Assembly: GCA_902547175.1 (NCBI GenBank)
Contig: CACCMS010000018.1
Span: 1-17,758, forward strand
Length of the DNA: 17,758 nucleotides
From: Rhodospirillaceae bacterium
GTDB taxonomy: Bacteria > Pseudomonadota > Alphaproteobacteria > TMED109 > TMED131
Reading direction: 5' to 3'
How positions within the stretch are numbered: position 1 is the stretch's first letter; each line of letters begins with the position of its first letter. This document shows positions 6,455-13,888 of the stretch, piece by piece. The notes below the pieces were generated by a model. That model saw nothing but the letters and a program-made list of their open reading frames with translations. It did not search any database and was not told the DNA's origin. The translations under genes were made by a program, and so were the position numbers.

Positions 6455-8522
6455 TTTTACTCATTTTTAAAATAAAAGAATAATCAAATGCCATTTCTTC
6501 AATCCCTGAGTCTCTTCCAGATTTACCACCATGTCCACCTTTCATCTCTGTTTTAAGTAGTAATAAGTTTTTATCTTTTTTATACTGTCTTAATTTTGCT
6601 ACATATTTAGTGGGCTCATCAAAAAGTACCCTGTTATCAAAAAGACTAGTAGTAACTAAAATATTAGGATATTTCTGTTTTTTAATATTATTATAAGGAG
6701 CATAAGATTTAATATAATCAAAGTGTTTTTTATATTTTTTTGCATTCCCAAACTCTTTAAACTCTCCAACTGTTAAAGGAAGAGAGTGGTCTAAATTAGT
6801 TGTAAGACTGTCTACAAACGGCACGGCCATTACTACTGAGGAGAAAAGTCTAGGGTACATGTTTAATACCGCTCCCATCAATAAACCTCCTGCACTTCCT
6901 CCCATACCAATAATTAATCCCTCTGAAGTATATCGTTTGTTAATAAGCTCCTTACCACATTGAATATAATCTTCAAATGTATTTTTTTTCTTGAGCATTT
7001 TTCCATTTTTCCACCATTGCATTCCACATTCCATGCCCCCTCTAATATGGGCGTTAGCCCAAATAATTCCCCTATCAATTAAACTATATTTTGCAGAAGA
7101 AAAACCATTGCCTAAAGGATAACCATAAGATCCATAACCATACAACAATAATTTAGCCTTACCATTTATTTTAGTTTTTTTATGTCTTATAATAGTAATA
7201 GGGATTTTTACTCCATCTTTTGAAACCCCATATACTCTTTCAGTAATATAATTATTTTCATTAAAACCAGAAGGAATATGTTGGCGTTTAGCTGTTTTCT
7301 TTTTTTTATTTTTAATATTGTATAAATATGTTCTATGAGGTGACTTAGGAGATGAGTAGCCTATATAAATAAAATCAGTATCTTTATCTTTTCGGTAAGT
7401 GGATAATGAAATACTTTTTATATCATCTTCAAAAAAATTTATTTCTTCTATATGATTATTTATTAAATTTTTAATATATATCTTTTGGTTAGCATTTTTT
7501 GTTTCTATCCATAAAAACCAATTCTTTAAAATTAAGTAACCACCTATTATTGTATTTTTTTTAGGCTTAACATACAGTGTTGCTTTTTTTATATTTCTAT
7601 GCGAATAGCGTTCAATTTTAAAATCGGAAGCACCATCATTAGTATGATTATATATATACCCATCCCATGAATTTAAAGAGTATGTTATATTCTCTTTATA
7701 ATCTTTAAACAATTTTAATTTTAAATTTTTTAAGTTTGCATCTAGTAAAAAACATTTATTAGTAGAATGATCTCCTGATGAGATGATGAAAAAATTTTCA
7801 TCAGAAGTAGAGTAAATACTTACAGAAAATCTTTCTATTGTTTCCTTATAAATTAATTTATCTAATTTTTGACTTGTACCTATTTTATGCAATAAAATTG
7901 ACTTAGATCTATGAAGTGAATCTAATTTAACATAAAGAATATATTTATCATCATTAGAAAATAATATGCTTCCGTTTGTTTCCTTGATAACATCTTTTAG
8001 TTTTTTCTTATTAGCAATCTTTCTGATATGAATATCATAATACTCAGATCCCTTTAAGTCTAAGGAGTATGCAAGAAGTTTATCATTGTTACTTACAGAC
8101 AAATCACCCACACCAAAGTATGAAGGTTTTAGCTTTTTATATTCATTATCACCATTCCAGATTTCTTCAATTTTTCCTGTTTTTAAATGTTTTCTTAGCT
8201 TTATGGAGTAGTTGCCCTTTACGGTTGTCTTTGACCAGTATGAATATCTTTTATCAATGTAAGGAAGAGTTTTATCTGCAAGTTTGATTCTTCCTTTAAT
8301 TTCTTTAAACAATAGCTTTTGTATTTTTTTTGTGTTTGCAAGTGCATTATTTGTATACTTGTTTTCTTCTATTAAATATTTCTTCACATCTTTATTAAGC
8401 AGACTTGCATCTGAAAGAACATCTAAGATATTATCTTGGTGAACCCAGCTATAATAATCAATTAATTTACTGCCGTGAATAATTTTAACTGATCTTTTTT
8501 TTTTTAGTATTGGTGGTTGCAT
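6444..8522 (-). CDS. ptrB: Oligopeptidase B-like S9A serine peptidase
   Basis: Cytoplasmic prolyl-oligopeptidase-family enzyme that cleaves short peptides; the oligopeptidase B branch prefers sites after Arg or Lys. At 692 residues it has the family's usual length: an N-terminal seven-bladed propeller (about 70-420) and a C-terminal alpha/beta hydrolase domain. The triad can be placed at Ser543 (GMGGSAGG), Asp629 (TSLFDNRV) and His664 (KGGHGGKSGR). PFVDSLTT (568-575) and LPLTVGEFKEFGN (581-593) are oligopeptidase B signatures, the latter holding acidic residues of the kind tied to basic-residue specificity. There is no signal peptide. Lys-rich divergence in the propeller looks like AT-driven drift. 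It is divergent from the photolyase gene across 59 bp. Confidence 0.93.
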   Translation of the reverse strand: MQPPILKKKRSVKIIHGSKLIDYYSWVHQDNILDVLSDASLLNKDVKKYLIEENKYTNNALANTKKIQKLLFKEIKGRIKLADKTLPYIDKRYSYWSKTTVKGNYSIKLRKHLKTGKIEEIWNGDNEYKKLKPSYFGVGDLSVSNNDKLLAYSLDLKGSEYYDIHIRKIANKKKLKDVIKETNGSILFSNDDKYILYVKLDSLHRSKSILLHKIGTSQKLDKLIYKETIERFSVSIYSTSDENFFIISSGDHSTNKCFLLDANLKNLKLKLFKDYKENITYSLNSWDGYIYNHTNDGASDFKIERYSHRNIKKATLYVKPKKNTIIGGYLILKNWFLWIETKNANQKIYIKNLINNHIEEINFFEDDIKSISLSTYRKDKDTDFIYIGYSSPKSPHRTYLYNIKNKKKKTAKRQHIPSGFNENNYITERVYGVSKDGVKIPITIIRHKKTKINGKAKLLLYGYGSYGYPLGNGFSSAKYSLIDRGIIWANAHIRGGMECGMQWWKNGKMLKKKNTFEDYIQCGKELINKRYTSEGLIIGMGGSAGGLLMGAVLNMYPRLFSSVVMAVPFVDSLTTNLDHSLPLTVGEFKEFGNAKKYKKHFDYIKSYAPYNNIKKQKYPNILVTTSLFDNRVLFDEPTKYVAKLRQYKKDKNLLLLKTEMKGGHGGKSGRDSGIEEMAFDYSFILKMSKTKV

Positions 8523-8568
8523 TTAATATATCTTTCTAATTAATATGAACTTATAAAAAAAAACTTCG

Positions 8569-8574
8569 TATAAA
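8569..8574 (+). promoter_or_regulatory. Putative -10 element of the photolyase operon
   Basis: TATAAA ends 7 nt before the ATG at 8582, again predicting a leaderless or nearly leaderless transcript. It is embedded in CGTATAAAATT, the same 11-mer found at 2723-2733 before the DUF4149 gene. No convincing -35 is seen. Confidence 0.4.
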
Positions 8575-8581
8575 ATTAAAT

Positions 8582-10066
8582 ATGGATAACACTAAACTAT
8601 TTATAATTTTAGGCAACCAACTTTTTAACCCACATCTATACTTTAAACAGATCAATCAATACGATTTTTTTTTGTGTGAGGATTATGGCTTATGTAGTTA
8701 TGTAAAGCATCATAAGTTGAAATTACTACATGTTCTTTCTTCTATGCGTTTATATAAAGATGAGCTCAAATCATTAGGGCTTAAAGTGCACTATAATTCT
8801 ATAGAAGATGAAAATTTTTATGAAGATTATTTGGAAAAATTGAAAAAAACACTTTCTAAAAATAAATATAAAAAGTTATTTTTTTTTGAGATTGAAGACA
8901 AATTTTTTGAAAAAAAGCTTTTAACATTAAATAAAGATGTAGAAATAGAGGTTATAAAATCTCCAATGTTTCTTTTCGGTAGAGACGAGTTTAATGAAGT
9001 AATAAAAAAAAATAAAAAACCTATGATGGCTAACTTTTATAAATATAGTAGAAAGAAACTAGATATACTCATGGATGAAGGTAAACCATTAGGCGGCAAA
9101 TGGAGTTTCGATGAAGAAAATAGAAAAAAACTTCCAAAGGGTGTAAAAGTTCCTAAAACAAACTTAGATAATAATAACAAATATACAAATAAACTTTCAT
9201 TGCTTATTAATAAGATATTTAAAAACAATGTAGGTTCTACTGAACATAATTGGTTGCCGGCAGATAGAAAAACAGCTTTAAAATTCTTAGATAATTTTTT
9301 ATTAACAAAGTTTTCTTTATTCGGAGATTATGAGGATGCACTTAGCTCTGAGCATGATATCTTATTTCATAGCGCTTTAAGTCCTATTTTAAATTTAGGT
9401 TTAATAACTCCAGCAGAACTTTTAAACAAAGTGAAAAAGTATCAAAATAAAATAAAAATCAATTCATATGAGGGTTTTATAAGACAAGTTATTGGATGGA
9501 GAGAATTTATTAGAGGAGTATATCAGAAGCATGAAAGTGATTTCACTAATACTAACTATTTCCATAATAACAGGAGAATGAAACAAAGTTGGTATGAGGG
9601 TAAAACAGGGATTTTCCCATTAGATGATGCAATTACTAAAGCTAGAAAACTTGGTTGGAACCACCATATTGAAAGGCTAATGGTAATAGCAAACATAATG
9701 AATATAGCTCGTATAAATCCAAAAGAGGTATATAAATGGTTTATGGAATTTTATGTAGACTCTTATGACTGGGTTATGGTTCCTAATGTATTTGGAATGG
9801 GTCTCTATAGTGACGGTGGAATTTTTTCAACAAAACCATATATTTGTGCTTCTAGCTATATATTGAAGATGTCAGATTATAAAAAGGGTGAGTGGACAGA
9901 TATTGTAGATGGTTTATATTGGAAATTTATTGATGAAAATAGGGAAAAGCTAAAGGTAAACCCTAGAATAGGTATTATGACTAAGATGATTGATACAATG
10001 GATAAGAATAGAAAAAATAAAATTTATTCAGCAGCAAATAAATTTATAGAAGAACATACTATTTAA
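8582..10066 (+). CDS. Photolyase-related protein (PhrB/DPRP family) lacking Fe-S cysteines
   Basis: Member of the prokaryotic cryptochrome/(6-4) photolyase branch typified by Agrobacterium PhrB, flavoproteins that use light to repair UV lesions or act as photoreceptors. The 494-residue length fits. The N-terminal domain starts at LFIILGNQL, and the C-terminal FAD domain carries IGWREFIRG (304-312), HHIERLMV (361-368), MEFYVDSYDWVMVPNVFGMG (388-407) and FSTKPYICASSYILKMSDY (415-433). His361/His362 and Tyr420 correspond to PhrB His365/His366 and Tyr424, a constant offset of four. By that register the four PhrB cluster ligands Cys350, 438, 441 and 454 are here Pro346, Lys434, Glu437 and about Asp440, with roughly ten residues deleted before LYWKF. 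So the protein should have no [4Fe-4S] cluster. A DUF2256 gene follows after 6 nt. Repair versus signalling role cannot be decided. Confidence 0.92.
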   Translation: MDNTKLFIILGNQLFNPHLYFKQINQYDFFLCEDYGLCSYVKHHKLKLLHVLSSMRLYKDELKSLGLKVHYNSIEDENFYEDYLEKLKKTLSKNKYKKLFFFEIEDKFFEKKLLTLNKDVEIEVIKSPMFLFGRDEFNEVIKKNKKPMMANFYKYSRKKLDILMDEGKPLGGKWSFDEENRKKLPKGVKVPKTNLDNNNKYTNKLSLLINKIFKNNVGSTEHNWLPADRKTALKFLDNFLLTKFSLFGDYEDALSSEHDILFHSALSPILNLGLITPAELLNKVKKYQNKIKINSYEGFIRQVIGWREFIRGVYQKHESDFTNTNYFHNNRRMKQSWYEGKTGIFPLDDAITKARKLGWNHHIERLMVIANIMNIARINPKEVYKWFMEFYVDSYDWVMVPNVFGMGLYSDGGIFSTKPYICASSYILKMSDYKKGEWTDIVDGLYWKFIDENREKLKVNPRIGIMTKMIDTMDKNRKNKIYSAANKFIEEHTI

Positions 10067-10072
10067 AATGCT

Positions 10073-10207
10073 ATGAAAAATAAACTTCCTGAAAAAATAT
10101 GTAAAGTATGTTTAAGACCTTTTAAATGGAGAAAAAAGTGGAGACTAAATTGGGAGAATGTAGTTTACTGTTCTAAGAAGTGTCAATCTAATAAAAAAGC
10201 TAGCTAA
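10073..10207 (+). CDS. DUF2256 small zinc-ribbon protein, photolyase-linked
   Basis: A 44-residue protein starting at the ATG at 10073 and ending at TAA 10205-10207. It matches the DUF2256 pattern closely: KLPEKICKVCLRPFKWRKKW (4-23), then LNWENVVYCSKKC. Cys10, Cys13, Cys33 and Cys37 form a C-x2-C...C-x3-C metal site, most likely zinc. DUF2256 genes are commonly found beside cryptochrome/photolyase-family genes, though the function is unknown as far as I know. It begins 6 nt after the photolyase stop and ends 2 nt before the next ATG, so it belongs to the same transcript and is probably translationally coupled. Confidence 0.9.
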   Translation: MKNKLPEKICKVCLRPFKWRKKWRLNWENVVYCSKKCQSNKKAS

Positions 10208-10209
10208 TA

Positions 10210-10902
10210 ATGCAGAGTTCATCTACTAAAAAAATTAAATCCGTAATAATATTTTTTTTTTTATGTATATTAGTTACATCTTTATATTTAATTTATATAA
10301 ATCTTGATTTTTTTTCTATAGCTAATGTATCAAATTTTTACTCAGAAATTAGTTATAAAGTTTCCGAGAACTATTTAGCTTATTATCTATTTTTTTTTGT
10401 AATATATTTTTTGGTTGCAGTCTTTGCTTTACCAATCGCCGCAATTTTGTGTTTAATTATAGGAGCCTTGTTTGGGTTGGTGCAAGGAATTATTTTAGCA
10501 TCATTTGCTTCTTCTCTAGGAGCTTTAGTTTGTTTTTTAATATCTAGGTATTTGTTTAAAAACTTTATAGAAAGGAAATTTGATAAAGCATTAAAAATTA
10601 TTAATGCCGGTATTGCAAAAGATGGAATCTATTATTTATTTTTTGTTAGAATGACCCCTATATTTCCTTTTTTTTTAATAAATCTATTATTTTCTGTTAC
10701 TAAAATTAAGGCTTTACAATTTTACATAGTTTCTCAAATTGGAATGTCATTAGGAACTTTATTATTTATAAATGCTGGAACACAACTAGCAAAAATAAAT
10801 TCTATAGAGGATATATTAAATAAATATGTTATCATATCGTTAGTTTTAATTGCTTTAATTCCTATAGTGCTAAAAAAAATATTTGTTTATTATAAGTCTT
10901 AA
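10210..10902 (+). CDS. TVP38/TMEM64 (VTT/DedA-like) membrane protein
   Basis: A 230-residue inner-membrane protein of the VTT/SNARE-associated superfamily, members of which are linked to lipid scrambling or undecaprenyl-phosphate flipping; the substrate here is not known. Hydrophobic segments lie at about 11-31, 56-73, 76-98, 100-115, 141-165, 172-190 and 206-224. The core motifs are present: GALFGLVQGIILASFASSLGA (85-105) and FVRMTPIFPFFLINLLF (145-161), the latter matching the family's 'F..R..P..P' re-entrant signature. It starts 2 nt after the DUF2256 stop and ends 3 nt before the aldolase ATG, so it sits inside a tight four-gene transcription unit. No functional link with the photolyase is evident. 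Confidence 0.9.
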   Translation: MQSSSTKKIKSVIIFFFLCILVTSLYLIYINLDFFSIANVSNFYSEISYKVSENYLAYYLFFFVIYFLVAVFALPIAAILCLIIGALFGLVQGIILASFASSLGALVCFLISRYLFKNFIERKFDKALKIINAGIAKDGIYYLFFVRMTPIFPFFLINLLFSVTKIKALQFYIVSQIGMSLGTLLFINAGTQLAKINSIEDILNKYVIISLVLIALIPIVLKKIFVYYKS

Positions 10903-10905
10903 AAT

Positions 10906-11652
10906 ATGAGTATATCAAAAAAAATATTTATAAAAAATAAGAAAATTATTAATGCATGGATTCATATTGATTCTATTTCATCAGCTAAAGTTATTGCTAA
11001 GGCTGGGTTTGACGCAGTTACAATAGATTTACAACATGGAATGTTTAGCTTTGAAAAATGTAGAGATATTATTCAAGCTATAGAAAAATACGAAGTCTTT
11101 CCAATTGCTAGAGTCCCCTCTAATGATATAGGTATCATTAATAAAGTTTTAGACGCTGGAGCATACGGAGTTATTTGCCCTTTAATCAACAATAAAACAG
11201 ATGTAGAAAAGTTTACTGATGCTTGTTTTTATCCCCCAAAAGGAAATAGAAGTTTTGGTCCTACGCTTGTAAGTATAGACAAAGAAAATTATTTCGACAA
11301 AAGTAATAAAGACGTTTTATCAATCTCTATGGTAGAGACTAGAGAATCAGTAAATAACCTACACGACATTCTTGAAAATAAGAGTTTAGATATGATTTAC
11401 GTAGGACCATATGATTTATCTATTAGTTATGGTTTTAAACCAGATAAAGTTTTTGTTGAAAAAAAAATGTTAAATATTTATGAAGAAGTTTTAAAAATTG
11501 CTAAAAAATTTGGTAAAAAAACAGCAATTCATTGTTCAGGCCCAGATACTGGGCGTTTTTTTCTTAAAATGGGTTTTGATATGGTTACTGTATCTACAGA
11601 TTTAAATTTATTAAAAAAAGTCATAGATGTAGAACTAAAAAAAATAAAGTAA
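10906..11652 (+). CDS. HpcH/HpaI-family aldolase (2-dehydro-3-deoxy-type class II aldolase)
   Basis: Cytoplasmic metal-dependent aldolase that splits or forms 2-keto-3-deoxy acids, yielding pyruvate plus an aldehyde. The 248-residue TIM barrel has the expected residues: DLQHG with base His44 (41-45), ARVP with Arg69, Asp83, metal ligands Glu144 (SMVETRE) and Asp170 (VGPYDLS), and IHCSG near the C-terminal end. Family members act on 4-hydroxy-2-ketoheptanedioate, 2-keto-3-deoxyrhamnonate or related sugar acids; the sequence alone does not choose. It begins 3 nt after the TVP38 gene and closes the operon. No hairpin terminator is visible in the 50 bp after the stop. The neighbouring secreted sugar dehydrogenase makes a sugar-acid substrate plausible, but this is inference. 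Confidence 0.92.
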   Translation: MSISKKIFIKNKKIINAWIHIDSISSAKVIAKAGFDAVTIDLQHGMFSFEKCRDIIQAIEKYEVFPIARVPSNDIGIINKVLDAGAYGVICPLINNKTDVEKFTDACFYPPKGNRSFGPTLVSIDKENYFDKSNKDVLSISMVETRESVNNLHDILENKSLDMIYVGPYDLSISYGFKPDKVFVEKKMLNIYEEVLKIAKKFGKKTAIHCSGPDTGRFFLKMGFDMVTVSTDLNLLKKVIDVELKKIK

Positions 11653-11701
11653 ATTATAAATATTTCTTATACTTATTATAGAAAATTCTTATAAATATCA
11701 A

Positions 11702-11731
11702 TTGACATAGATAAACTTACTCATATATAAA
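11702..11731 (+). promoter_or_regulatory. Strong sigma70-type promoter of the PQQ-dehydrogenase gene
   Basis: A perfect -35 hexamer TTGACA at 11702-11707 is followed after 18 bp by TATAAA at 11726-11731. Transcription would begin near 11738-11740, giving a leader of about 35 nt before the ATG at 11775. It is the best promoter match in the window and the only one with a consensus -35. The 122-bp region from 11653 to 11774 holds no gene. Confidence 0.7.
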
Positions 11732-11764
11732 TAAGTACTTTAAAAATAAACCAGTTTAAATTAT

Positions 11765-11770
11765 GGGAGA
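11765..11770 (+). promoter_or_regulatory. Shine-Dalgarno sequence fixing the dehydrogenase start
   Basis: GGGAGA lies 4 nt upstream of the ATG at 11775. It makes the in-frame ATG at 11763 unlikely as the start, because that codon overlaps the Shine-Dalgarno itself. Clear Shine-Dalgarno sequences are rare elsewhere in this window. Confidence 0.7.
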
Positions 11771-11774
11771 TAAT

Positions 11775-13064
11775 ATGAAAAAAATAATTACTATACTTAC
11801 CAGTTTATTTTTCGCTTTGAGTATAGTCTTTAGTCTTCAAGCTAAAGATGATCAAGAAGTGATTGATAAACTAAGTAGTTTTAAGGCATCTGGTGCTGAC
11901 TACAGTTGGGATAGAGTGCCTCAAGACACTAAATATGCAGATAATATTAAAAAAAATATTATATCAAAGCTAAAGCTACCAGCTAATTTTAAAGTTGAGC
12001 TTTTTGCTGTAGTTCCAGATGCTAGAAATATGGCTATCAGCAGAAACAAAGGAGCTGTTTGGATTGGAACTAGAAAAGATAGAGTATGGCAAGCTACTGA
12101 TAGAGATATGGACAATGTTGCAGATACAGTAGAGAGATTTGCTCCAAACATTAAGTTTGATATACCTAATGGTCCTTGCTACAGTGCTGATGGACACCTA
12201 TACATTGCTGAAAGAAATAGAGTTTTATGGTTCCCAGCGGCTGAGTATTTTATGGAAAGTCCAGATACAGTTGCTATTCCAATCATTAATCAAGGTGAAC
12301 TAATACCTGAAGCTGAAGAGTCATATAATCATACTGGAAGAGTTTGCGCAATTGGTCCAGACAACAAGTTATATGTTAGCATGGGGCAACCTTTCAATGT
12401 ATCACCCCCAGATAAACAGGAGTTATATAATGAAGTTGGTATTGGCGGCATGATTAGCTTTAACAGATTTCCAGGTGAGCTTGATAGGAAGACTGTTGCA
12501 ACTGGAATCAGAAACTCAGGGGGGCATGCTTTTAATCCTAAGGACGGTACGCTCTGGTTTACTGATAACCAAGTAGACGGTATGGGAGATGAAACTCCTC
12601 CAGGAGAACTTAATAAGATGCCAAAAATGGGTATGTGGTACGGACATCCATATTATGGTGGTGGAAATGTAAGAACAGATGACTATAAAAACGATAAAAT
12701 ACCGCAGGATTTAGCATCAAGATATGTTAAGCCTCAGGTAGAGATGAAAGCACACGCTGCAGACTTAGGCATGATGTTCTACAACGCTGATATGTTCCCT
12801 AAAAAATATGATAATGCTATCTTTAGTGCTCAGCATGGTTCATGGAATGCTGTAGTACCAAGAGGAGCACAAGTTATGGTTACATATTTAGACGACAAGG
12901 GTAATGCTAAAAAGACTGAACCATTTATGACTGGATGTATGACTGAGCGAGGAACCTACATTTGTAGACCTGTTGATGTTCAGCAGTATATTGATGGATC
13001 ACTTTTAGTATCTGATGATAAAGCTGGTGCCGTATATAGAATAACTTACGCAGCAGCAGAATAG
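11775..13064 (+). CDS. Secreted PQQ-dependent sugar (sorbosone/glucose-type) dehydrogenase
   Basis: A 429-residue periplasmic quinoprotein of the soluble glucose/L-sorbosone dehydrogenase propeller family, which oxidises a sugar or aldehyde and passes electrons to a cytochrome or quinone. Residues 1-23 are a signal peptide (cleavage near LQA). Family stretches include LPANFKVELFA (68-78), YNHTGRV (184-190) with His186 as the likely catalytic base, SGGHAFNPKDGTLWFTDN (248-265), PPGELNKMPKMGMWYGHPYYGGG (275-297), FSAQHGSWN (350-358) and RPVDV...DGSLLVSDDKAGAVYRI. DRDMDNVADTVE (109-120) looks like a calcium-loop insertion common in this group. Start: ATG 11775 with GGGAGA before it. Strong promoter, Shine-Dalgarno, terminator and less AT-extreme codons all suggest high expression. 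No PQQ biosynthesis genes are in the window. The cytochrome just downstream is a plausible electron acceptor. The substrate is unknown. Confidence 0.88.
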   Translation: MKKIITILTSLFFALSIVFSLQAKDDQEVIDKLSSFKASGADYSWDRVPQDTKYADNIKKNIISKLKLPANFKVELFAVVPDARNMAISRNKGAVWIGTRKDRVWQATDRDMDNVADTVERFAPNIKFDIPNGPCYSADGHLYIAERNRVLWFPAAEYFMESPDTVAIPIINQGELIPEAEESYNHTGRVCAIGPDNKLYVSMGQPFNVSPPDKQELYNEVGIGGMISFNRFPGELDRKTVATGIRNSGGHAFNPKDGTLWFTDNQVDGMGDETPPGELNKMPKMGMWYGHPYYGGGNVRTDDYKNDKIPQDLASRYVKPQVEMKAHAADLGMMFYNADMFPKKYDNAIFSAQHGSWNAVVPRGAQVMVTYLDDKGNAKKTEPFMTGCMTERGTYICRPVDVQQYIDGSLLVSDDKAGAVYRITYAAAE

Positions 13065-13081
13065 GTTATTTAATCTATTAT

Positions 13082-13116
13082 AAAGTGAGCTAATTAAATT
13101 AGCTCACTTTTCTTTT
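13082..13116 (+). terminator. Intrinsic terminator after the dehydrogenase gene
   Basis: A perfect 13-bp inverted repeat (AAAGTGAGCTAAT at 13082-13094 and its complement at 13098-13110) with the 3-nt loop TAA is followed by a T-rich run to 13116. It lies 17 nt after the dehydrogenase stop and ends 3 nt before the cytochrome ATG. It is nearly symmetric, but on the minus strand no gene ends here. Confidence 0.9.
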
Positions 13117-13119
13117 AAA

Positions 13120-13464
13120 ATGACAAACTACAAATTATTAATTCTTTTAAGCTTCTTTTTGTTTTCTAAGCAACTCATAGCTGATGAAAATCTAGATAAA
13201 GGTAAAGTTATAGCTGAAAATATATGTTCAGTTTGTCATGGAGTTAATGGTCAAGCAAATACAGGTGGAAACTCAGTTTTAGTCCCTCATTTGACTGCTC
13301 AAAATGAATTCTATTTAATAGAAAAATTAAAAGCCTATAAAAGTAAAAAGTTAGAGCATCATCAAATGTCTTTAATAGCTGACATGCTTTCTATTGATGA
13401 TATTAAAAATGTATCGAAGTGGTATTCAAGTATTAAAATAGAGATAAAAGATATAGAAGAGTAA
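13120..13464 (+). CDS. Secreted class I c-type cytochrome
   Basis: A 114-residue periplasmic monohaem cytochrome c. Residues 1-21 form a signal peptide (cleavage near LIA). The haem site CSVCH is at 36-40, with His40 as axial ligand and GVNGQ after it. The pattern PHLTAQNEFYLIEKLKAYKSKKLEHHQM matches the 'P.LagQ...Yl...L..f..g.R....M' core of the small c4/c5-like family, giving Met83 as the probable sixth ligand. The start lies only 3 nt beyond the upstream terminator, so expression needs read-through or a promoter inside the terminator region. Placement after a quinoprotein dehydrogenase suggests it receives its electrons, an inference from context. Confidence 0.9.
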   Translation: MTNYKLLILLSFFLFSKQLIADENLDKGKVIAENICSVCHGVNGQANTGGNSVLVPHLTAQNEFYLIEKLKAYKSKKLEHHQMSLIADMLSIDDIKNVSKWYSSIKIEIKDIEE

Positions 13465-13468
13465 TAAT

Positions 13469-13888
13469 ATGAATGAATTACTATATCAAGTAAGGTTAGA
13501 TTTAACAGAAGATATTGCTCAAGAAGTCAGAAATAAAAATTACCATAAGTTAAATAAAAATATTGTTGCAATTCTACTTAAAGTTGATGCAGAGTTAATT
13601 TGCCAATTTGATGCTTTTAATAATTTTCTAATAGAATGTGAAGAAGAAAATAATACTAATAATGCTCTTTACAAATGGACGAAGGATACTATAGAAAATA
13701 GTGAAAAAAAAAAAAAATATTTGAAATCTTTTACAATATATGTTGGTGGAGCACAATTATATAAAAAAAAAACTGCTGATTATTTAGAAAGTGAAATTAA
13801 AAGACTTAATGAAAAAAAAATTTTGAAGATTAATAAATACAATTCTGACCCTAAAAATAACCCTCAGCCACCTAAAAAATATTTTTAA
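13469..13888 (+). CDS. Hypothetical protein, 139 residues
   Basis: I do not recognise this family. The protein is soluble-looking, charged and probably mostly helical, with acidic (EEENN) and Lys-rich stretches and a Pro/Asn-rich end. No signal peptide or membrane segment is seen, and two cysteines (positions 45 and 57) show no metal motif. It begins 4 nt after the cytochrome stop with GAAGAG as a possible Shine-Dalgarno, so it is likely co-transcribed and real. A run of 14 A at 13704-13717 encodes part of EKKKK and is a candidate slippage site. Its last 4 bp overlap the end of the convergent transglycosylase gene. Confidence 0.75.
   Translation: MNELLYQVRLDLTEDIAQEVRNKNYHKLNKNIVAILLKVDAELICQFDAFNNFLIECEEENNTNNALYKWTKDTIENSEKKKKYLKSFTIYVGGAQLYKKKTADYLESEIKRLNEKKILKINKYNSDPKNNPQPPKKYF

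Noticed and set aside
10068..10076. Two-codon ATG-CTA-TGA mini-ORF before DUF2256
   Set aside because: It is most easily explained by chance; nothing else suggests a regulatory leader peptide.
11763..11774. ATG at 11763 as the dehydrogenase start
   Set aside because: It overlaps the Shine-Dalgarno GGGAGA, and the next ATG begins a standard signal peptide.
13082..13110. Perfect inverted repeat as an operator for the cytochrome gene
   Set aside because: The following T-run and position right after a stop codon fit a terminator better, although a second role cannot be excluded.
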